Assembly (NCBI GenBank): GCA_029216955.1
Contig: JANAVB010023996.1
Coordinates: 15,290,490-15,354,489, forward strand
Length of the DNA stretch: 64,000 bases
Reading direction: 5' to 3'
Origin: Iris pallida
Taxonomy: Eukaryota > Streptophyta > Magnoliopsida > Asparagales > Iridaceae
Shown: positions 34,786 to 47,204 of the stretch, piece by piece
Layout: every line of letters begins with the position of its first letter
How positions within the stretch are numbered: the first letter of the stretch is position 1
The notes under the pieces: model-generated
The model's database searches: none
Told to the model about the DNA's origin: nothing
What the model saw: the letters and a program-made list of their open reading frames with translations, nothing else
Translations under genes and position numbers: made by a program

Positions 34786-37140
34786 TTTTGTGGCGGGTTG
34801 CGCCGAGTGGATTTTAGCCCCAACTCGCTGGGAGCTCCTGCCCAGAATACAGAGGAGACTCTGCCGGATTCTTCCAAAATTCCCGATCGGGAATTTGGTT
34901 CGAAGGACTGGGCAGAACCATTCCTTTGGTTTGCTGGACTGGGTTCGTGCCTGTTCACCATGGTATAGTATACCTGATCCCATTGCTTGCTAGGTAGACT
35001 CCAGACTAGATCAGTCGCCTAGCTCCTGATCTGTCTTGTACGTCGGATAGCGTAAGGAGAGTGGTTCCACTCGGGAGACGGTCTGCAACCCTGGTCCTTG
35101 TTTGGTTTAAGGGTTGTGGATTTGCTCCAGAGCGGTCCGTGTAAATCCTTGCCACTTCCGGCGATATTTATTACCAGACTCTTGTCCCCTAACCCTTCAT
35201 CCTAGGGGGTGTCCTAGTCTAGTCAGATAGAGCTGGCAGTTGTCCTATGTATTGGGAGTTGTGACGTGTGGATATGACTGAGGATTGAGTATTATGGAGA
35301 GTACGATCTCGGGATATTGACTTGGTGGATCTATGTGGATTCTTGGATTTTGGTGATTTCGAATATTTCGTGGAACGAGGAGAATATCGAGGGTATTATT
35401 ATATGATTTTTACTCGACTTCCCAAACGCCCAAAACCTGGTACCTTTGTGTATTCCGGTAGTTGGGGAACCTGGTTTGATTGCTGTGTCTTGGTAGTTGA
35501 GGGGCTTATTTTCTAGTGGCTTGTGATCATTGACTTGGAGGATTCTTGTGAGTCAGAGGGCCTAGCATTGTTAGGGGAATGAGCTTGGTATTGGTGGTTG
35601 TCTTTATTGACGTGATATTCACTCCATCATGGATGGGAGACCCTTGCTAGATTGATCTGGTGGATGGACCGACTTGATGATTTGAGTTATAGGTTCCCAT
35701 GTGTACTTGAGAGACTATTATAGTGGAGATTTTGATCTTGTACCCGACTTGATATCCATGTCACGATTTGGGTATGTGACTTCTTATGACTGATAGGTTT
35801 GACCTTGTTCCTGGTATTACACGATGACCTGGACCTGTCTTGATTCTTGATTAGTGGCCCGTAGAGGTGCACTCCTGACTAGCATTCTGGACTTGACAGT
35901 AAACCTGGCATATATATTCTTGATTCTTGATAGTGGCCCATGGTGGCGCACTCCTGACTAGTACTCTCGATATGGCATGTTTACTCTTGATGGCTGTTGC
36001 GACAGCCAGTCCTGACTTGCTCAGCGTGACCCCGTCTTGACACCGTGGTTGATTTCTCTTGATTGTGCTTGTATAAGCCACCAGTCCAGTCTTGTCTTGC
36101 ATCATGTCTAGGACATGGATCCCTGAGTACCACGGTTAGGGATCCATAATGAAACTGACTAGGCTAATAACTAGATTAATCATATAGTTCATGGGGACTT
36201 CCCAGTGACATATTGCTTGTCTGACCCCGGCCCTATGTATCTATATATATACTAGGGATTTGTTGCTATCCGTCGAGATGAGCGCATTTCCAGCCCTCCG
36301 TCGAGTGTGGCACTTCTTTAGGGTACATGTATCTTACTGCAGTGTGCCTGCTATATCTATCTTTTTCTTTTGCTGGGGCCATTCGGGTAGTAGCAAGCAG
36401 GAGCTGGACTTTGAAGTCCCATTGCATCTTGTTAGTAATTAGGCATGTGATAACCCTAGTTAGCTAATAATAGCAAGCCGTAGGCATTGTGTGGCCGCTT
36501 GTCCTTCTGTGTTGATTGGCTTGTTGCCTGCTAGCCAGCTGATATTGATTTCCAGCTGGCAGTGCAGGTGTTAGTGGATGCTAGGGAGATTGTGATTGTG
36601 TTAGCTTCACTATACTTGTGGATTGTTATCGTGCGTTGGTACTGCACGATCCCTTACCTTTATTTACTGTTTTTAGATGTTATTCTGGTCTTATTTTATC
36701 CTGCTGGTTTTCTTTGCCCGTCCTTGAGCCTTCCTTTCTGGTACTTGCTGCGGTTGGCCTGACCAACCCTGGATTATTCCCAGATTGTCTGAGACCGACC
36801 CGGTGGATCTTTCAGACTTGACTTGGAGGGTGTGCTTCAGTTCCAGACCATGCTAGGATCTGTGGGAAGGTATACTTGTCTACATTATTATTCTGTACTG
36901 TAGATTCCAGATTTTTATATGAGTTTTTCCTATTTTTCATATGATTATCTCTCTTGATATTGTTTCATTGTGATTTACCTGTGGATATGAGATCGGATTT
37001 AGGCCATAGATTGATTGTATGCTAGGATACCCAACCAGACTGGACAGCCGTCATCACCGTATAGCGTATTCGTACCTTATACGGTGTAGCTGGCCGTGTA
37101 CGTCCCCGTATTTCAAAACTGGGGCATGACATGGTTTTAG

Positions 37141-37161
37141 TGGTGGCCCATGCAGGTCTCG
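37141..37161 (+). promoter_or_regulatory. Primer-binding site of element L2 (tRNA-Ile(AAU) type)
   Basis: TGGTGGCCCATGCAGGTCTC plus one G, nine bases after the LTR end. From memory, plant tRNA-Ile(AAU) begins GGCCCATTAGCTCAG and ends CCTGCATGGGCCA before the added CCA. The site would then pair with about 20 bases of its 3' end. This is unusual, because most plant LTR elements use initiator tRNA-Met. Confidence 0.75.
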
Positions 37162-38440
37162 TTTTGAGATTTTGTTGGGTATCACATGATTATTGATCTC
37201 AGTCCACTGTTTCTTGGTATTCCCACTTGTTACACTTGTCCTTCACTCCCTTGAACCTGTGAACTGGTCCTCATCTCTACTTGGACCTATATTGCTTGGC
37301 CATGTCTTATTCGTGTTATCTACCTCTGATCCTTGTTTGATGGATATGATCCTATAGTTGGTCATGTCGATCACCTTATTTGATGAGATATTATCTTGTC
37401 TCCATCATTTGGGTTGCATGATTATTTATCTTGGGTTCTGCACTCTCTACCGGTATTTCGTCTTGGTTGTTCTTGTTATCCGTTTCGTGCGTTGACTTCG
37501 TGTTGACTTAGTATCATTATTGCCCTCTTCGAGCGTTGGCTGGATTACTGCAGGATGAAGATTTCATCAGGACTCTGAGATTAGATATTTTAACATTTGT
37601 TGAGTATCCGAGGGATATTCTCGTATCGATTCGGCTTCCTTGATTCCGGACAGTTCCGCACTCATGATTATCTATTTCAGATATTATGTTGATTATAGAT
37701 ATACTTTCTATACATTATATTTTGATGTGGATTCTTGGTTTGGAGTATTTTCCTAGAAAAGCTATCTTGTGGTTATTGTTGAAGATATTTTTGGATATGT
37801 GTTACGATTCACTTGGATTTTGGATTTTTATTGTTTTCTAGGACTCTCATTACATTGTTAGAGATTTTGTGATCTTAGTGATTTGGATATTTGGGTTATG
37901 GATTTGATTTGTTTTGGATATTTGTCGAGAGTACCGGGTGACCCTAGTAAACCTTGACGGCGTGGTAACGAAAGTTGCAGCCGCTCGATTACAGTATTTT
38001 GGTGAATCTTTTGCAGCCATTCCGGATGGCGTGGCAAGGAATAACCATGACACACATTTTTCGGATATTAGGAACTACGGTCATTGGTTCGAGACAGATA
38101 TCCTGTATTTTATGATTTATGAGGATTTTTATGCAGTTGTGATTTTACGTTTTTGGACATTGTTTTCGATATTTTGTACTTGTTTTGATTTATGGGGTTA
38201 TTTCGTGTATGCGAGACCTTGATTTTCGAGTTTCTTTCGATGTTTTGGATTTACCTTACGAGTTGATTTATTTTGCTAGACCTTGTTCCCTTTGATGTTT
38301 TCATATTGAGATATTGTTCGTTTCTTAATTGTATTACTTGATTTCTGTAAGGTGGGTAGAGTTTTCATGGCAGATATATATGTACTAGTTTTAAAAATCC
38401 TATTTTGATAATTTTAAAATTTCGAGGACGAAATTTTTGT

Positions 38441-38453
38441 AAGGTGGGTAGGA
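38441..38453 (+). promoter_or_regulatory. Polypurine tract of element L2
   Basis: AAGGTGGGTAGGA immediately before the 3' LTR. The same kind of tract precedes element A's 3' LTR. Confidence 0.8.
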
Positions 38454-39450
38454 TGTAATATTCCTATTTTTGAAGTACATATTTGGCCGCATTATTGTAT
38501 TTGGAGGATTTTAATTTTTAGGATATTTTTGAAATTTTTATTATTTTCTTGGAGGTAATTTTATCCTCATTATTATTATTATTAATTTCTTGTTCATAAT
38601 CTACCCTCCAAAATATCTACTCCCCCTCTCTCTTGTCATTTCACTCCCTCACATCATCCCTCTCTCCTCCCTCACCTTTTCCACTCTCACCTACCCCTCC
38701 CCCACTTTCTCCTTACAGGAGAACACCCCCCACCCCCAATTCCTCTCTCTCTCACGCTCAATTCTCTCTCTTCACTCTCTCTCTTCCGATCCCTCTCTCC
38801 CCTCACTGGACCAGCCCCTCTCTTCTCCCTCTCGGCCTCCTCCCCATGGCTGCGGCCGCCACCCACCACTGGAGTGGCCGCCACCACTTCAGCCACCACC
38901 GCCATGGCGACCACCCCCATCGTCGTCGTCGCCTCCCTCGCCACCATCGCCTCCATCTCCGGCCGCCTCCGCCGCCCTCACCCACGAGCGCCGCCTCCCT
39001 CCGCTGTGGTCGCCCCGCCTCCAGCCGCGACCACCGCCACCAGCATCATCGTCCTCGCCTCCAGCCCCATGGCCTCCGCCCCCTTCTCCTTCCTCCTCTC
39101 GCCGTGGCGCGGACCGCCGCCGCGAGCCGCCTCCAGCGTCGCCCCCTTCAGCCACCAGCACCACCACCACTGTCAGGGCCTCCGGCCCCCTGCCGCTGTT
39201 CCCGTCTTCTCCGGCCCCCAGCACCACCTCCGTCGACGCCAGCGCCGCCATCTCCCCCGCCCCTTGGCGCAGCCGCTGCCGCCGTCGTCCTTTCTCCACC
39301 GCGGGGCCGACCCGACCTGGCCGAGCACCCCCTTGGTGAGCTCCTTCTCCCCTATCCCTCTGTCCCCCTCCGCCGGTGGTCTGACCCGACCATAGTCGAG
39401 CTCCACCGCACCCTCTCTCCCCCTCCCTTGGGCTGTGAGCTCCTCGGGGA

Positions 39451-40068
39451 GTGAGCCCCTCGATCGGTGCGCCTCGGGCAGCGTGCTACCTCGAGCAGTG
39501 CGCTGCCTTGTGCAGCGTGTCACCTCGGGCAGAGCACCCTCGGTTGGTGCGCTTCCTCGTTCCTCGTGTTTTCGGGTCATGTGCACCTCGGTGTATGTGT
39601 CGCCTCGTTTTGCGTGTACCTCGGTCTACGTGCTGCCTAGGGCAGCGGGACGCCTCGAACCCCGTGCTGCCTCGGGCACCGTGCCATCTTGATTTGAGCG
39701 TTGTCTCGGTTTTCGTGCCCCGGCCTTTGTGCCCACCTCGGTTGCGTGCACACCTCGATTTGCGTGTCGCATTGGACTCCGTACCGTATCGATTTGCGTG
39801 CACACCTTGATTTGTGTGCCGCATTGATTTACGTGCTCCTTGGACTCTGGGTCGTCTCGATTCGTGTGTACATCTCGATTTGCGTATCGCATGATTCGTG
39901 GACCATTCTGATATTCGTGATTTTCTCGATCTACGTGCACGTCTCGATTTACGTGTACGTATTTCCCGTTCATCTTGATATTTGTGTCATCTCGATTCTC
40001 GTGCGCGTCTCGATATGCGTACGCGTCTCGGTTTGCATGCCCGTATCGGTCCGCGTGCCTCGGTTTCC
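39451..40068 (+). repeat. CTCGATT-type short tandem array in L2 3' LTR
   Basis: Sister of 33412-34060 with the same unit order and many CG/TG and CG/CA exchanges. Confidence 0.8.
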
Positions 40069-40603
40069 GTGCCAGATCCCTGTACTACTTGCGGGACCCA
40101 CCCGGTATAGCCTTCTGACATCCCCGGTGATTTCTCCTATTATTTTATTATTTGGTGCTAATGATTGTTTATTGTATGTTCTGAGGATCTCGATTGGCGT
40201 GCTAGCTTGGATCGCGACTGTCGAAGACTTGCTTACCTAGACGAGCCCTCTAGGCAAGTATCCCTTGCTCATCGACGGCTCTTGCCCTCTCTCCTGGATC
40301 TTATTTCATTTAATTAATTTGTGCCTAGTAGTAGAACTGCCATGATAACCTAGACTAGCTTGGTCCGATACTGGGATAGACCGTATCGGGCGACTCGGAT
40401 GGGTCATCCACACCTCCGAGGACACGAGCATGACTCACTTGTACGGATTATCCCCATGTGCCCCGTGTCCGACTCGCGGTCGGGTAACGGCTTGGCTAAC
40501 TTTACTTGTGGCAGTGATTGTGCTTGGGTTAGGGATTTATGGACAAGTGTTGTGGTGCGCCCTGTGAGGCGGTTGTTTTATTATTATGCATGTTGGCTTG
40601 GCA

Positions 40604-40792
40604 CCCAGTACGCATTGTAGTGCTGCGGGAGGCCGAGACATTAGTGGTCTCGGGTTCGATTGATTTCCCAGTACGCCTCGTAGCGCTGCTGCAGGCCGGG
40701 GCTTAGTGTTCTCGGCTATCGATTTATTCCCAGTACGCATTGTAGTGCTGCTGGTAGGTCAGACCTAGTGTTCTCAGTCTGCGATTATACGA
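40604..40792 (+). repeat. Three tandem hairpin units in L2 3' LTR
   Basis: Sister of 34598-34785. Unit 1 keeps its CCGAGAC/GTCTCGG stem. Unit 3 has lost part of it (GTCAGAC on the left side). Confidence 0.85.
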
Positions 40793-43143
40793 TTCCGCGA
40801 CGGGTTGCGCCGAGTGGATTTTAGCCACAACTCGCTGGGAGCTCATGTCCAGAATACAGAGGAGACTCTGCCGGATTCTTCCAAAATTCTCGATCGGGAA
40901 TTTGGTTCGAAGGACTGGGCAGAACCATTCCTTTGGTTTGCTGGACTGGGCTCGTGCCTGTTCACCTTGGTATAGTATACCTGATCCCGTTGCTTGCTAT
41001 GTAGACTCCAGACTAGATCAGTCGCCTAGCTCCTGATTTGTCTTGTACGTCGGATAGCGTAAGGAGAGCGGTTCCACTCGGGAGACGGTCTGCAACCCTG
41101 GTCCTTGTTTTGTTTAAGGGTTGTGGATTTCCTCCAGAGCGGTCCATGTAAATCCTTGCCACTTCCGGCGATATTTATTACCAGACTCTTGTCCCCTGAC
41201 CCTTCATCCTAGGGGGTGTCCTAGTCTAGTCAGATAGAGCTGGCAGTTGTCCTATGTATTGGGAGTTGTGACTTGTGGACATGACTGAGGATTGAGTATT
41301 ATAGAGAGTACGATCTCGGAATATTGACTTGGTGGATCTATGTGGATTCTTGGATTTTGGTGATTTCGAATATTTCGTGGAACGAGAAGAATATCGAGGG
41401 TATTATTATATGATTTTTACTCGACTTCCCAAACGCCCAAAACCAGGTACCTTTGTGTATTCCGGTAGTTGGGGAACCTGGTTCGATTGCTGTGTCTTGG
41501 TAGTTGAGGGGCTTGTTTTCTAGTGGCTTGTGATCATTGACTTGGAGGATTCTTGTGAGTCAGAGGGCCTAGCATTGTTAGGGGAATGAGCTTGGTATTG
41601 GTGGTTGCCTTTATTGACGTGATATTCACTCCATCATGGATGGGAGACCCTTGCTAGATTGATCTGGTGGATGGACCGACTTGATGATTTGAGTTGTAGG
41701 TTCCCATGTGTACTTGAGAGACTATTATAGTGGAGATTTTGATCTTGTACCCGACTTGATATCCATGTCACGATTTGGGCATGTGACTTCTTGTGACTGA
41801 TAGGTTTGACCTTGTTCCTGGTATTACACGATGACCTGGACCTGTCTTGATTCTTGATTAGTGGCCCGTAGAGGTGCACTCCTGACTAGCATTCTGGACT
41901 TGACAGTAAACCTGGCATGTATATTCTTGATTCTTGATAGTGGCCCGTAGTGGCGCACTCCTAACTAGTACTCTCGACATGGCATGTTTACTCTTGATGG
42001 CTGTTGCGACAGCCAGTCCTGACTTGCTCAGCGTGACCCCGTCTTGACACCGTGGTTGATTTCTCTTGATTGTGCTTATATAAGCCACCAGTCCAGTCTT
42101 GTCTTGCATCATGTCTAGGACATGGATCCCTGAGTACCACGGTCAGGGATCCATAATGAAACTGACTAGGCTAATAACTAGATTAATCATGTAGTTCATA
42201 GGGACTTCCCAGTGACCTGTTGCTTGTCTGACCCCGGCCCTATGTATCTATATATATACTAGGGATTTGTTGCTATCCGTCGAGATGAGCGCATTCCCAG
42301 CCCTCCGACGAGTGTGGCACTTCTTTAGGGCACATGTATCTTACTGCAGTGTGCCTGCTATATCTATCTTTTTCTTTTGCTGGGGCTATTCGGGTAGTAG
42401 CAAGCAGGAGCTGGACTTTGAAGTCTCATTGCATCTTGTTAGTAATTAGGCATGTGATAACCCTAGTTAGCTAATAATAGCAAGCCGTAGGCATTGTGTG
42501 GCCGTTTGTCCTTCTGTATTGATTGGCTTGTTGCCTACTAGCCAGCTGATATTGATTTCTAGCTGGCAGTACAGGTGTTAGTGGATGCTAGGGAGATTAT
42601 GATTGTGTTAGCTTCACGATACTTGTGGATTGTTATCGTGCATTGGTACCGCACGATCCCTTACCTTTATTTACTGTTTTTAGATGTTATTCTGGTCTTA
42701 TTTTATCTTGCTGGTTTTCTTCGCCCGTCCTTGAGCCTTCCTTTTTGGTACTTGCTGTGGTTGGCCTGACCAACCCTGGATTGTTCCCAGATTGTCTGAG
42801 ATCGACCCGGTGGATCTTCCAGACTTGACTTGGAGGGTGTGCTTCAGTTCCAGACCATGCTAGGAACTGTGGGAAGGTATACTTGTCTACATTATTATTC
42901 TGTACTGTAGATTCCAGATTTTTATATGAGTATTTCCTGTTTTTTATATGATTATCTCTCTTGATATTGTTTCATTGTGATTTACCTGTGGATATGAGAT
43001 CAGATTTATGCCATAGATTGATTGCATGCTAGGATACCCAACCAGACTGGACAACCGTCATCACCGTATAGCGTATTCGTACCTTATACGGTGTAGCTGG
43101 CCGTGTACGTCCCCGTATTTCGGAACTGGGGCGTGACAGCCCA

Positions 43144-43339
43144 AGACTCGATCTCATGGCTTAGAAGCAGTTGCAGCTTCTAAGCGATCAACATCGTCGT
43201 CCGTTCAATCTTCGAAGAAGAGAGCGATCGAGACTTTTCCTTCACCTCCTGCTTATCCTACAGTTCAGGAGGTGACGTCAGCAGCATCGGAGAGTCTTCC
43301 TCTACCTCCATCTCAGTGAGGGACACATCTGTCTTTATC
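43144..43339 (+). pseudogene. Element G gag, N-terminal fragment between L2 and solo LTR C
   Basis: The sequence continues G's gag after L2. It reads as a basic, serine-rich segment (RTRS-type start, then KRSTSSS and SSKKRA) followed by a proline-rich stretch. This is usual for the first 60 residues of chromovirus gag. A TGA near 43317 ends the frame before the solo LTR. The last five bases, TTATC, are the target duplication of LTR C. Gag would form the particle shell. Here it is only a relic. Confidence 0.6.
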
Positions 43340-46300
43340 TGTCATGACCCGCACCCAATGTAGGGGCACGAGAAGTGGGTACGCCCAGCCTACGTCGTAG
43401 TGACGGCAGTAGAATGCTGTTCTAGGTCACTATCACAAACTAAATACAATATGATATACTCTCCGAACGGAGGACAAATCACATAAGGTACAACTCAATC
43501 ACAAATTTAGAGATGGAAATAACACGATCTGATTGATATAAAATCTCAAAAGAGAACATACAAACAGAAAGAAAGTCTAAGTGTCTAAACAACACAACAT
43601 CACAAACATCCAAAAATAATACAACTCTAAATTCAATACAAATAACATAATAAAAATAAGATAAAGCCTAGCTAATCTAGTCTAAGCAGTAGGGATGACG
43701 TCCTCAGCTTGAGCTGGATCTTCCTGTGGGTCCAACTCACAGGTGTCGTCAAGATGGGCTCCATAATAGGTTGGGCAGAAGTCATCTATAATATTTTCAA
43801 TAGGTCCAGTCAGGACAGAAGCGAGCACAATACATCTCACGCAGTTCATATCATGACAGGAAATATAAAGCATGCAAAAGAGTAAGATACATGAACTGTA
43901 AGAAGATGTACATGAGAACGAGAGATATTTGTAAACTGGAAATATATACATGAAAGTAAGAACTGTAAGTGACTAGTGATTTAGAGCACAATATGGTTAT
44001 GTAAATAGGTTAGGTTATACAATAAAATGGGACTCCGTTATATGTGAGGGCACAATGGACATATACAATATTTTATATAATAGGGGATTTGATCATATAA
44101 CCATTTCCTACTCACCCTCCCCAATCAATACACAAGGATCGAATCAAGTTACGTTACCTATTCAATAGTTTTTCCATGAGACTCTTGTGATCATGAGAGT
44201 ACAAGATGCACAATAAGTATACATGAATAGGAGTGTACAATAAATACAATATGTTCGTGAAACGCACATCACAATATGTATTTAATGAACACAAGAGGAT
44301 AACATCGCAAGAGAAGATCCATATAGTACCAATCCGTGATAACAATCGTGACAGCATCAGATAAAGTAATCTAGAGCAAGAATATAAGTCCTGATAAGTA
44401 TGAAACGATCAGAGAATGTACTCGCCTGATACCCTATGCAACTGATGAAAATAGATGTCTGAACCTGAGTCACAAAGTCCTAAATAAAGTAATACAGGTT
44501 ATGATGTATCCAAAATAAGGTAAATGAAATCTATAATACTATCTACATGATTCTAAGCAACACTCTAGTCGAACTAGGTCAACTCTAGTCAAACTACAAG
44601 TCTAACCAACAAGTCATATAGGGTAAACCACTCTAGGCCTATATACAATATAGGTACAATACATACATGCATATTCATTACATTTATTATTGCATACATA
44701 GATACTTGCATATCATTCATTCATATCCCATATACATGCATACTTCAGTTCATGCATTATATTCCTTCATATATCATTAAGTTGCATACATATACTTATT
44801 TTTATTACATACATGTCATTCATGCATATTACATACTTACATGCATCTATACATTATATACATTGTATACAACATGTAAAAATAGAAGAGGGAAAAAAGG
44901 GGGGAAAACTGAAATGGAAAGGGAAGGGAAGGAAAAATGTAAGAAAAAGAAAAAATAGTGGACATATACATGCTTGCATCATATATATTCTACATTACCA
45001 TACATGCTATCATTATGTATTGCATTACATTATGTATACATTATGCATTCATATATATCATTACATGTATACCTTGCATTCATATCTAGTATTCATTATA
45101 TACTTTCATGCATACATTGTATATCATTTTTTATTCATGCATTTATGCATTGCTTACATACATTACATTGATTGCATTCCTACATGCTTGCATTCAACCA
45201 TATATATACATTAATGTAAAAAGGATACATATCATATATATTATTTTATTCATCTGACATATCATACATTACATACTCTACATTCATTTAATATCCAAAC
45301 TACATAGGCTCATAGGTTACACAAAATGCCTATATCATATAGTCACTCTTCTACTTAAAACCAATACTATACCAATTGGTTATTCACTAAATTCTAGGAT
45401 TAAAACATGTCGTAGCCCTTTGTGTTAGCTTTCCGAAACTTCAAATGGATCACAATTTTGTGTCCGGAAGCTCCCGAAATCGTGAAAACTCCGAAATGCG
45501 TTCGTCTTTCAGACAACTGACACTCAAACAGTTTTACAGAAAGTTCTAGAATGTATTTTACCTATTAATATATATATTTTGAAAGCTAACTTCGATACAG
45601 TTCTTTCAAAAAAATGGAAGATTAATCGGAGTTTTAAGCTAAAAGTTATAACATTTCTAAGTTGCTATGGCTACTAAAAACGTGGATGAATATGGGTTGT
45701 TTGGACAAAAAAAATACATCTCACTCTCCACACCACTCAAGACACACATCAAACCACACTCCCCTCCCCTCTAACACAAGCACCCCACTAACAACATATC
45801 CAAACAAATTTAAATATATGAAATATATCTAACATACCTATTATATATATATACAAAACAGTCCATTATATAAAGAGGCACTAAAATGACAAGTTGAGGC
45901 TAAAAATATGACATGTAGACTAAACCACTTAGATCTGACCATGGGTATTCAAATGAAACTATTCTAACCATTCTAACTAACATCAATCCATCATCTAACA
46001 TGTCTAAAACTGAAATTAAAACACAATTAAACCTATTAGACATTAAACCAAACACATGAGGTATCCTAATTTGAGATCTAATATGTATGACACAAGACAT
46101 AATTCTAACTTGCTTTAGAGAGCTCCAATTGGCCTCAAACTTGAATCTAAAGAGGTACATGCATGGGGTGCATCCTATGGATTCAAAACTAACTAACATG
46201 CATAGGAAATCAATTTAGAGGGTTGGTTTTACCAATTGGGAGTGAGATCCCAATGATACTCTCAAGGACACGGCTCTGATATGAAGATCCTTCCAAAATG

Positions 46301-47204
46301 GACACTCCTCCTTGCACTTTAATCCAAATCTTTGCTAGCACCCTCCTTTGATAGTATGAGAAGGTTGGATGGAAGTTTCGATGGAGGAATGAAGAGATTT
46401 GGAGATCAAATCAAAGATGGAAGCTCTCTAATTTTGGGAAGAGCACTTTGTGAAGGAAAAGAGGCAAGATGGAATGAAATAAAAGGAAAGAAGGCTAACC
46501 TACCTATAGTGGCTGCCATTAAACCCTATTTGGGCCTTGGGGGAAGCCCAATAAGGCCTCAACTAGTCATCTTGGTTAATTTTAAGTTAGGTTTAAGTTT
46601 GGGATCAAAAGGGTCAAATTTAAGCCTCTAACTTAACCAATCTAACAAGTGGGATTAGTCTAAATTTACTAACTTAATTAGTGGGGTTTGTGTGCTATGA
46701 CTAACTAATCATGGGGTCCCGTCTAGAGTCTAGGCTACCCGGGTTACTAACACAAGTCGGAACGAAACGAAACCCAAATCTGACTAAACAAATCCCGTAA
46801 AATCAATATTAAAATATAAAAATTCCCAAAATATTAAAATATAAAAAATGACCAGAATTATAATAGATCAATTTAAATATTATTAAAATAACCTAAAATT
46901 CACCAATTAATCAAAATTCTAAATAATTTAAAAGTTACAAAATAACCAAAATACTCTTAGCCTAAAAAGTTGTAATTAGTCATTCTAATCACATGGGTTA
47001 GGCCTCCATGGTCATGGCTAGTCTCTAGGCTACACAGCTCTAAGGTTACACTAGCAAAAGGACAAAATCATAAAACACTAATGTAATGATACTAAAATAA
47101 TCAAAATTTACCAATAAATCAATAACATGATTTAATCCTATTATTAAATGATTAAAATTATAAAAGTTTAAAATTAACCGTATTTTAGAAAAGTGGGTGC
47201 TACA
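43340..47204 (-). mobile_element. Solo LTR C, minus orientation, within element G gag
   Basis: 3865 bp from TGTCATGACCCGCACCC to GGTGCTACA. It is flanked by the duplication TTATC (43335-43339 and 47205-47209). Minus orientation: read in reverse it starts TGTAGCACCCAC and ends GGGTGCGGGTCATGACA, like the ends of LTRs A and G. A second LTR and an interior are absent, so unequal recombination between its LTRs probably removed them. A long stretch (44640-45240) is rich in CATACAT and TGCAT repeats. Open frames inside show no domain. Confidence 0.88.

Larger units (their letters stand above)
32409..37131 (+). mobile_element. Element L2, 5' LTR
   Basis: Order along the LTR: AT-rich start, CT-rich tract (32580-32790), GC-rich island (32800-33300) ending CTTG-GTGAGC (33293-33302), CTCGATT array (33412-34060), three hairpin units (34598-34785), then about 2.3 kb of unique sequence. 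The island's long open frames (32548-33300 and 32591-33415) read Pro/Ser/His-rich low complexity in three frames. They are open in the sister LTR as well. I regard them as composition effects. Confidence 0.93.
37132..38453 (+). mobile_element. Element L2 internal region, non-coding
   Basis: 1322 bp. The only frame above 100 codons (37914-38222) shows no known domain. No gag, protease, integrase or reverse transcriptase motifs in any frame. The 3' end reads TTCGAGGACGAAATTTTTG then AAGGTGGGTAGGA, as in other gypsy elements here. Confidence 0.85.
32409..43138 (+). mobile_element. Element L2: complete LTR retrotransposon with 4.7-kb LTRs and a 1.3-kb interior
   Basis: LTRs of 4723 bp (32409-37131) and 4685 bp (38454-43138) begin TGTAATATTCCTATTTTTG and end ACTGGGGC(A/G)TGACA. 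The duplication GCCCA (32404-32408 and 43139-43143) flanks the element. A tRNA-Ile-type primer site (37141) and a polypurine tract AAGGTGGGTAGGA (38441-38453) set the plus orientation. The interior codes for nothing recognisable. It is a LARD-type element. It lies in G's gag and is therefore younger than G. Confidence 0.95.
38454..43138 (+). mobile_element. Element L2, 3' LTR
   Basis: Aligns end to end with the 5' LTR and is 38 bp shorter, mainly from a gap of about 35 bases at 40320 (opposite 34288-34322). The island ends in CTTG-GTGAGC (39332-39341). Many differences are CG versus TG or CA, suggesting loss of methylated CpG. Confidence 0.93.

Noticed and set aside
44640..45240. CATACAT/TGCAT-rich stretch considered as a separate satellite
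   Set aside because: It has no fixed unit length and lies wholly within solo LTR C. A related stretch occurs in LTR X near 1700-1780.
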